The notes beneath the pieces were generated by a model. It searched no databases. It was given only the letters and a program-made list of their open reading frames with translations, and was not told the origin of the DNA. From NCBI GenBank assembly GCA_030043505.1, contig JASHXN010000141.1, positions 1 through 5,451 on the forward strand: DNA of 5,451 bases, written 5' to 3'. This document shows, piece after piece, positions 1 to 4,082 of this stretch; position 1 is the first letter of the stretch, and every line of letters begins with the position of its first letter. Source of the stretch: Thermoplasmata archaeon. Lineage in GTDB: Archaea; Thermoplasmatota; Thermoplasmata; UBA184. The position numbers were made by a program, and so were the translations under genes.

Positions 1-497
1 CGCTCGGCGTTCATCTCGAGGAACGCGGGGCCACCGGCGAAGCCTGCCAGCAACTGGCGGGCCGCGGTCGACGCCCCCAAGACCCAGAGCCCCGCCGCGA
101 GCGCTTCGGCGGTGTTCAGCTCGCCCAGCCGGCCGAAGTGCTGAGGGTTCCCGGCGAGCAGCATCGGCAGACGTCGGCCGCCCCGAAGCCGAGCGGGCGG
201 GGTCGCCGGGGAGTTCCGGCCGTGCCCGGCGGAGAGCCGGTTCCAGGAACAGTCGACCGCGAAGAGCCCGGCCCGTTCCGCCCGCGGAAGGTCCACGCCG
301 CTCAGCGGGAGCGGAGCGTACGGGTCGAGCACGACGGGGGCTACGGAACCCGCCGGGAGCCGGGGTACGGACCGCGCGAGGCCCTGGCGGATCAGGCGCC
401 GGCCGGTGCAGGCGCGCGGATGGTCGTCTCCGACGACCAGCAAGCCGAGGGCGATCCGCGGCTCACGGAGCTTGAGCGTACTCCCGGAAGATCGCAT
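1..497 (-). CDS. tsr3: Tsr3-family 16S rRNA aminocarboxypropyltransferase (3' end cut by window edge)
   Basis: Tsr3 moves the 3-amino-3-carboxypropyl group of S-adenosylmethionine onto a hypermodified pseudouridine of small-subunit rRNA, a late ribosome-maturation step in archaea and eukaryotes. Reading the minus strand from ATG at 497 gives 165 codons with no stop before the left edge. Visible family blocks are HPRACTGRRL (residues 26-35), VVLDPYA...PLS (55-66), LFAVDCSWN (78-86), RRLPMLLAGNPQHFGR (108-123), LNTAEALAAGLWVLG (127-141) and GPAFLEMN (156-163). The order and spacing match Tsr3, and only a short C-terminal tail should be missing. The family's usual AANPxNYG reads AGNPQHFG here. 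An in-frame TGA lies six codons upstream, so ATG 497 is the only good start; GGGAG at 506-502 is a plausible ribosome binding site. The gene begins 35 bases inside the 3' end of fba, implying co-transcription. The family call is firm; activity is inferred. Confidence 0.88.
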   Translation of the reverse strand, partial: MRSSGSTLKLREPRIALGLLVVGDDHPRACTGRRLIRQGLARSVPRLPAGSVAPVVLDPYAPLPLSGVDLPRAERAGLFAVDCSWNRLSAGHGRNSPATPPARLRGGRRLPMLLAGNPQHFGRLGELNTAEALAAGLWVLGASTAARQLLAGFAGGPAFLEMNAE

Positions 498-1401
498 GCA
501 GCTCCCGGGTCAGCCGGAGCGCCTCTTCGCGAGGGCGCTGCCACATGTTGCGGCCGAAGATGATGCCGGTCGCCCCCGCGTGCATCGACGCGCGGACCTT
601 CGCGAGCAGTTCGGGATCGGAGATCTTCTCGCCGCCCGAGACGAGGACGAGCGCGCGGCCGGCGCTCTCCACGACCTTCCGGAACGCCGCCTCCGGCCCG
701 AGGTGGAGCGTGTTGTACGGAGCCGGGCTCTCGGCGTCCTTCTCGGACGCCACCGGGTAGTTCACCTTCACGATATCCGCGCCGAGCTCGAGCGCGACGC
801 GCGCGGCGTAGTCGACCGCGTACAGGCTCTCGCGGCCCCCGCGCTTCGCCACGAACTCTCCACGGGGGTACGCCCACACGATCAGCGGGAGTCCGAACCG
901 GTCGGCGTCGCGACGGACGTCAACCAGCTGCCGGAAGTCCCGGTCCTGCGCCGGCGAGCCGACGTACACGGTGTAGCCCACCGCGTCCGCGCCGAGACGG
1001 ACGGCGTCCTCGACGGTCCCGGTCAGCGAGCTGAACGCCTGGGTGTCGGGGGGGATCGACGTCTTGCCGTTGAGCTTGAGGATGAGCGGCACTTCCCCGG
1101 CGTATTCGTGGAAGTACTTCTCCCCGAGACCGATGTGCAGCGCGATGGCGCTGAACTTCCCGTCCCGGGCGAGCTCGTACTGGTAGCGAGGGTCGAGCGA
1201 GTCCGGATTGGCGAAGAAGTCGACCGGGCCGTGCTCCAGTCCCTGGTCGATCGGGAGCACGAGCAGCGTGCCCCCTCCGGGCCCGTGATGGTACAGCAGC
1301 CGGCGCAGCCGCGCCAGCTTTCCGGGCGCCAGTCCCAGCGAGCGGAGCGCCGGACGGCTGGCTCGGGGCGTCGGGGCGGTGGGGGCCGGAGCCTCGCTCA
1401 T
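463..1401 (-). CDS. fba: Class I fructose-bisphosphate aldolase, DhnA/archaeal type
   Basis: The predicted 312-residue cytosolic TIM-barrel enzyme would reversibly cleave fructose 1,6-bisphosphate to dihydroxyacetone phosphate and glyceraldehyde 3-phosphate through a lysine Schiff base. Visible motifs are LPIDQGLEHGP (residues 49-59, with the active-site Asp52), LKLNGKTS (109-116), VWAYPRGE (175-182, Trp176/Tyr178), ADIVKVNYP (208-216, Schiff-base Lys212), VSGGEKI (254-260) and GIIFGRNMWQRP (279-290); the last two form the phosphate site. Residue spacing agrees with the Thermoproteus tenax enzyme as I recall it. The N-terminus carries an extra Pro/Ala-rich stretch (about residues 3-20), making it longer than the roughly 263-residue archaeal type. 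The start at 1401 is supported by a TATA-like box 31 bases upstream, giving a nearly leaderless message. The gene is divergent from the CDF transporter and overlaps tsr3 downstream. The related aminodideoxyheptulosonate synthase of the same family (aromatic biosynthesis) is a less likely alternative. Confidence 0.9.
   Translation of the reverse strand: MSEAPAPTAPTPRASRPALRSLGLAPGKLARLRRLLYHHGPGGGTLLVLPIDQGLEHGPVDFFANPDSLDPRYQYELARDGKFSAIALHIGLGEKYFHEYAGEVPLILKLNGKTSIPPDTQAFSSLTGTVEDAVRLGADAVGYTVYVGSPAQDRDFRQLVDVRRDADRFGLPLIVWAYPRGEFVAKRGGRESLYAVDYAARVALELGADIVKVNYPVASEKDAESPAPYNTLHLGPEAAFRKVVESAGRALVLVSGGEKISDPELLAKVRASMHAGATGIIFGRNMWQRPREEALRLTRELHAIFREYAQAP
502..506 (-). promoter_or_regulatory. 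Shine-Dalgarno-like site for tsr3 inside fba
   Basis: GGGAG on the minus strand, four bases before the ATG at 497, lies within the coding sequence of fba. It supports internal re-initiation of translation on an fba-tsr3 message. The spacing is slightly short and the surroundings are GC-rich, so chance occurrence is possible. Confidence 0.4.
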
Positions 1402-1408
1402 GGGACGG

Positions 1409-1451
1409 CCGCACGGACCGGAGCTCGCGATTTAACGGTTGGTCCGTGCGG
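1409..1451. repeat. Perfect 11-bp inverted repeat flanking the fba TATA box; candidate operator
   Basis: The left arm CCGCACGGACC (1409-1419) and right arm GGTCCGTGCGG (1441-1451) are exact reverse complements separated by 21 bases. The arm centres are 32 bp apart, close to three helical turns, so one dimeric or tetrameric protein could contact both arms on the same DNA face. The spacer contains the fba TATA-like box, and the proximal arm overlaps the expected transcription start. Because the expected fba and CDF transcripts would not contain both arms, a DNA operator is more likely than an RNA hairpin. It does not resemble the TATCAC-N5-GTGATA site of the archaeal sugar regulator TrmB. The role is inferred; the repeat itself is plain in the sequence. 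Confidence 0.6.
1430..1435 (-). promoter_or_regulatory. TATA-like box of fba
   Basis: TTAAAT on the minus strand is a conspicuous AT island in very GC-rich sequence, centred about 31 bases upstream of the fba ATG at 1401. Archaeal TATA boxes lie about 25 bases before the transcription start, so transcription should begin near 1405-1408, leaving a leader of only a few bases. It sits inside the spacer of the inverted repeat at 1409-1451. Confidence 0.55.
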
Positions 1452-1484
1452 GGCGGCGCCGTTCACCCACCGCCTCGCGCGCAC

Positions 1485-1491
1485 CTTTATC
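1485..1491 (+). promoter_or_regulatory. TATA-like box of the CDF transporter gene
   Basis: CTTTATC is the only AT-rich run between the right arm of the fba inverted repeat and the CDF start codon at 1541. Transcription would be expected around 1512-1516, leaving a leader of about 25-30 bases. No strong Shine-Dalgarno sequence is visible in that leader. Confidence 0.4.
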
Positions 1492-1508
1492 GGGCGTGGC
1501 CGCGTCGA

Positions 1509-1518
1509 GGGGTACCCC
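1509..1518. promoter_or_regulatory. 10-bp palindrome at the expected CDF transcription start
   Basis: GGGGTACCCC is a perfect 10-bp palindrome lying 23 bases downstream of the midpoint of the TATA-like box, where transcription should initiate. A repressor bound here would block the CDF promoter, as expected for metal-responsive control. Short GC palindromes arise by chance in such DNA, so this is tentative. Confidence 0.25.
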
Positions 1519-1540
1519 GGGCGGACCCCCGGCGGCTTCG

Positions 1541-2425
1541 ATGCGTCCCCAGGTCATCCTCGTCAGCACGCTCCTGCTCAACGCGACGCTGTTCGTCGCC
1601 AACCTGTACATCGCGGCCCTCTCGGGGAGCCGAACGATCCTGGCGGAGGCGATCCTCACCGCCACCGACCTGGTCGGGAGCGCGCTGTTGCTCTGGGGCC
1701 TTCGCCTCTCCCGCCGCCCCGCGGACCTGCAGCATCCGTTCGGCTTCGGAAAGGAGCGGTTCTTCTGGGCGTTCGTGTCGATCGTCGTCACCTTCACGAT
1801 CGCGGGGATCGTCGCGCTCGTCACCGGCATCGACCAGTGGGCCGATCCGCGGCCGATCGGCCACCTGCTGGAAGGGGTCGCCGTCGTCGCGGCGACCCTG
1901 GTCGCGAGCGCGATCGGGATCTCCGTGACGCTGCGCGAACTTCGGCTCGGCCGCGAGACGCTCCTCGGGCTGCTCGAATCGCCGCACCAGGGGCTCAAAT
2001 CGGTGTTCTACCAGGACGCGGTCGCCGTCGTGGGGGCCGTGATCGCGCTCGCGGGCCTGCTCGCGATCTACGAGACGCACGTCGAGGCGCTCGACGGCGC
2101 GGTGGCGGCGACGGAAGGGGTGCTGCTCGTCGCGACTGGCTTCGTGCTCAGCGCGGAGAGCCGGGAGTACCTCGTCGGAAGGGCGCTGGCCCCGCAGCTC
2201 GCGCGGGAGGTCCTCGGCCTGGTGGAGCGCGACCCTCGCGTCGCCCGCGTCCGTTCGATCCAGTCGATGCAGCTGGGACCGGACGACGCGCTCGTCGCGT
2301 TGCGGATCAACTTCCAGGATGGGTTGACGACCGACCAGCTCGAGACGACGATCGACCAGGTCTCGGCGTCGGTCCGGGCCGCCTACCCGGTGGTGCGGCA
2401 CCTGATCATCGAACCGGAATCGTAG
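1541..2425 (+). CDS. Cation diffusion facilitator (CDF) transporter, ZnT9-like branch
   Basis: The 294-residue membrane protein has six predicted helices (about residues 5-27, 33-53, 74-96, 109-131, 157-177, 187-204) and a cytoplasmic C-terminal metal-regulatory domain (about 208-294). CDF proteins export divalent metals, usually Zn, Mn, Fe or Co, in exchange for protons. The block LSRRPADLQHPFGFGKERFFWAF (residues 56-78, in two parts: LSRRPAD, then HPFGFGKERFFWAF) and the helix-5 block FYQDAVAVVG (156-165) are typical of the SLC30A9/ZnT9-like branch. Two usual metal-site residues look changed. The helix-2 His of HxxxD is Leu39, though Asp43 remains, and the helix-5 Glu-Asp pair is Gln158-Asp159. 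ATG 1541 is chosen because the first helix follows at once; an upstream TTG at 1439 would add 34 low-complexity residues and precede the TATA-like box. The gene is divergent from fba and its end overlaps the MFS gene by 20 bases. Metal and direction of transport cannot be told from sequence. Confidence 0.85.
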   Translation: MRPQVILVSTLLLNATLFVANLYIAALSGSRTILAEAILTATDLVGSALLLWGLRLSRRPADLQHPFGFGKERFFWAFVSIVVTFTIAGIVALVTGIDQWADPRPIGHLLEGVAVVAATLVASAIGISVTLRELRLGRETLLGLLESPHQGLKSVFYQDAVAVVGAVIALAGLLAIYETHVEALDGAVAATEGVLLVATGFVLSAESREYLVGRALAPQLAREVLGLVERDPRVARVRSIQSMQLGPDDALVALRINFQDGLTTDQLETTIDQVSASVRAAYPVVRHLIIEPES

Positions 2426-3635
2426 CGGCGCGGGCCTCGACCCACCGGGCCGCGGTGAGGCCGGCGAGGACCGCGGCGATCGCCCCGAAGTACGGGTACA
2501 GCCCTTCGGAGCCGAAGCGACTGTACAGCGCCGTCGAGGCGAGCAGGCCGACGAACATCCCGAGCGAGATCGTGAGCGAGTAGATCGCCATCGTCGTCGC
2601 CCGGCCCTCGGTGACGGCGAGGTCGGCCAGCGCCGAGAGCGCGGCGGGACCGTACGCCAGCGCCAGCAGGACGCCCACGCCGACGCCGGCGATCAGCGCG
2701 GGCTGCGCCCCGTAGCGGACCAGCAGGCTGGCGAACAGGAGCACGATCAGGAACCCGACCGCCCCGACCGTCATCATCGTCGTGCGGCCGGCCCGGTCGG
2801 CGAGCCGGCCGAAGTACGGCTGGCTCACGACGAGGAGCGATCCTCCCACGGCGATCGCAACGGCGAGGTAGGCCGGCCGGATCCCGACGCCGGACGCTGC
2901 CGTGCTGAGGAAGTAAAGCGCGGTTCCTAGCAAGGCGTAGATCGCCAACCACGGCAACGTCACGACCAACACGGTCCGGCGGACCGCCGTGCGCACGATG
3001 TGGCGGAAGGAGGAGAATCGCCCGGGTCGAACGATCTCCGCGCCCCGGCGGAGGCGCCAACCGGTGAGCAGCCCGACGACGATCGCCGCCGCGCCCGCGA
3101 GGAACAACCACGAGAGGTGGTCGTTGGGGACGAACTCTTCCGAGCCGAGGCCGAAGGCGAACCCGCCGATCCATCCGAACAGGTTCATCGCGTCGAAGCG
3201 ACCCATCTCGTAGCCTCGCGCATCCAGCGCCGCCCGGTCGGCGATCACCGCCAGGCTCGCGGCGAGGATCGCCCCGCTCGCCACCCCGAACAGTAGGTTC
3301 GCCGCGCCCAGGGCGGGCAGGGAGCGGGTCGTCGCGATCCAGACGAACAGCGCCGCCGCGCCGCCCATCCCGGCGAAGAGGACCGGGAACCGTCCCCAGC
3401 GGTCGGCGGCGACTCCGCTGAACAGCACCGTCGAGAACTCCCCGATCGGCGCCAGAGCACTGACGAGCCCCGCCGTGCCGACATCGCTCCCGGAGAGTCC
3501 GGTCGAGCGATGGGTGATGTACGCCGCGAAGACCGCGACCGTGATCCCGAACCCGAACCGGACGAAGAACGTCGCGACGAGCACCGCCAGGAGCGGCCGC
3601 CGCGTCGGGGGTTCGGGCCGCGCCGGCTCGGCCAC
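2406..3635 (-). CDS. Major facilitator superfamily transporter, 12 helices
   Basis: The 409-residue inner-membrane protein has the hydrophobic pattern of a 12-helix MFS carrier in two halves, joined by a basic cytoplasmic loop around residues 193-222. Each half carries a motif-A-like loop between its second and third helices: GVAADRWGR (74-82) and GRLADRAGR (276-284). This doubled D-R-x-G-R pattern is common in drug or metabolite exporters driven by the proton gradient. The N-terminus is short, Pro/Arg-rich and cytoplasmic, with helix 1 starting near residue 14. The start is GTG at 3635, ten bases after the VOC stop, so it is probably the last gene of a gltX-VOC-MFS run. Its 3' end overlaps the convergent CDF gene by 20 bases. 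I cannot assign a substrate; efflux is a guess from motif A and the absence of sugar-porter signatures. Confidence 0.85.
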   Translation of the reverse strand: MAEPARPEPPTRRPLLAVLVATFFVRFGFGITVAVFAAYITHRSTGLSGSDVGTAGLVSALAPIGEFSTVLFSGVAADRWGRFPVLFAGMGGAAALFVWIATTRSLPALGAANLLFGVASGAILAASLAVIADRAALDARGYEMGRFDAMNLFGWIGGFAFGLGSEEFVPNDHLSWLFLAGAAAIVVGLLTGWRLRRGAEIVRPGRFSSFRHIVRTAVRRTVLVVTLPWLAIYALLGTALYFLSTAASGVGIRPAYLAVAIAVGGSLLVVSQPYFGRLADRAGRTTMMTVGAVGFLIVLLFASLLVRYGAQPALIAGVGVGVLLALAYGPAALSALADLAVTEGRATTMAIYSLTISLGMFVGLLASTALYSRFGSEGLYPYFGAIAAVLAGLTAARWVEARAATIPVR

Positions 3636-3645
3636 CGTGCGCCCG

Positions 3646-4035
3646 CTACCCGCCGGACCGGCCGCGTTCGATCAGCTCGATCCAGACGTCGTTCGGGTCG
3701 AGGACGAACGCGATCCGGTGCGACCCTCCCGCGAGGCGGTACGGCTCCTTGGCGACGCGGACGCCGCGGGCCCGAGCCGCGGCGAGGAACCTGTCGAGGT
3801 CGTCGACCTCGAACGCGAGGTGGTCGAGCTGCTCGCCGACGTCGAACGACGTCTTCCCCTCCCAGAACGTGAGCTCGACCCGCGCTCCGCTCTCGGGGTC
3901 CTTCACGAAGGCGATCTCCGCGTGGTTCTCGGGGATCGCCCGACCCCCGTCCGCGACCAGACCCAGGACCTCGGTGTAGAACCGAAGGCTCTCGGGGAGG
4001 TTGCGGACCGTGATCGACGTGTGGAGGAACCGCAT
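3646..4035 (-). CDS. Glyoxalase I-like VOC-family metalloenzyme
   Basis: The 129-residue protein has two βαβββ modules of the vicinal oxygen chelate fold. It starts MRFLHTSITVRNLPESLRFY, closely matching the start of E. coli glyoxalase I (MRLLHT). All four metal ligands are present at His5, Glu54, His72 and Glu120, against His5, Glu56, His74 and Glu122 in E. coli. Other matching blocks are RVELTFWEG (52-60), DHLAFEVDD (71-79) and IAFVLDPNDVWIELIE (108-123). Glyoxalase I isomerises the hemithioacetal of methylglyoxal and a thiol; most archaea lack glutathione, so another thiol or a different substrate is likely. I chose ATG 4035 on homology. A GTG at 4086 overlaps the gltX stop as GTGA and would add 17 unconserved residues (full span 3646-4086). 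Methylmalonyl-CoA epimerase is a related but less likely identity. The MFS gene follows after ten bases. Confidence 0.85.
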   Translation of the reverse strand: MRFLHTSITVRNLPESLRFYTEVLGLVADGGRAIPENHAEIAFVKDPESGARVELTFWEGKTSFDVGEQLDHLAFEVDDLDRFLAAARARGVRVAKEPYRLAGGSHRIAFVLDPNDVWIELIERGRSGG

Positions 4036-4042
4036 CGTCGGT

Positions 4043-4058
4043 CCGGAGGTTCCTCCGG
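4043..4058. repeat. 7-bp-arm inverted repeat upstream of the VOC gene; candidate operator
   Basis: CCGGAGGTTCCTCCGG consists of perfect 7-bp arms (4043-4049 and 4052-4058) around a two-base centre. It ends eight bases before the VOC ATG at 4035 and lies downstream of the T-tract at 4066-4062. A repressor on this dyad would cover the promoter of a leaderless VOC transcript. As RNA it would fold poorly because the loop is only two bases. The GGAGG in it is 16 bases from ATG 4035, too far to be a normal ribosome binding site. Confidence 0.4.
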
Positions 4059-4061
4059 GGG

Positions 4062-4081
4062 AAAAACCCGTCGGCGGACGG
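4062..4081 (-). terminator. Hairpin plus T-tract after gltX (or TATA-like element of the VOC gene)
   Basis: On the minus strand, directly after the gltX stop, CCGTC (4081-4077), loop CGCC and GACGG (4072-4068) form a 5-bp GC stem. It is followed by G and five Ts (4066-4062), an intrinsic-terminator shape; archaeal termination depends mainly on the T-run. The same T-run is centred 29 bases before the VOC ATG at 4035, nearly the spacing of the fba TATA box to its start. It could therefore serve as, or overlap, a weak promoter element. The sequence does not decide between these roles. Confidence 0.4.
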
Positions 4082-4082
4082 T

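Noticed and set aside
138..563. A plus-strand frame at the left end.
   Set aside because: Antisense to tsr3, whose conserved motifs on the minus strand are unmistakable.
1439..1540. TTG-initiated 34-residue extension of the CDF protein.
   Set aside because: Precedes the likely TATA box, is low complexity, and the first helix begins right after ATG 1541.
1402..1540. A riboswitch or small RNA in the fba/CDF intergenic region.
   Set aside because: Leaders of both genes are expected to be under about 30 bases, too short for a riboswitch, and no RNA motif is recognisable.
406..2583. A 725-codon open frame on the plus strand crossing several genes.
   Set aside because: It is Arg/Pro/Gly-rich, lies antisense to fba and out of frame with the CDF gene, and shows no domain. 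GC-rich DNA has few stop codons, which explains its length.
2383..3174. A 263-codon minus-strand frame overlapping the MFS gene.
   Set aside because: Arg/Gly-rich out-of-frame shadow; the MFS frame has clear helices and motifs.
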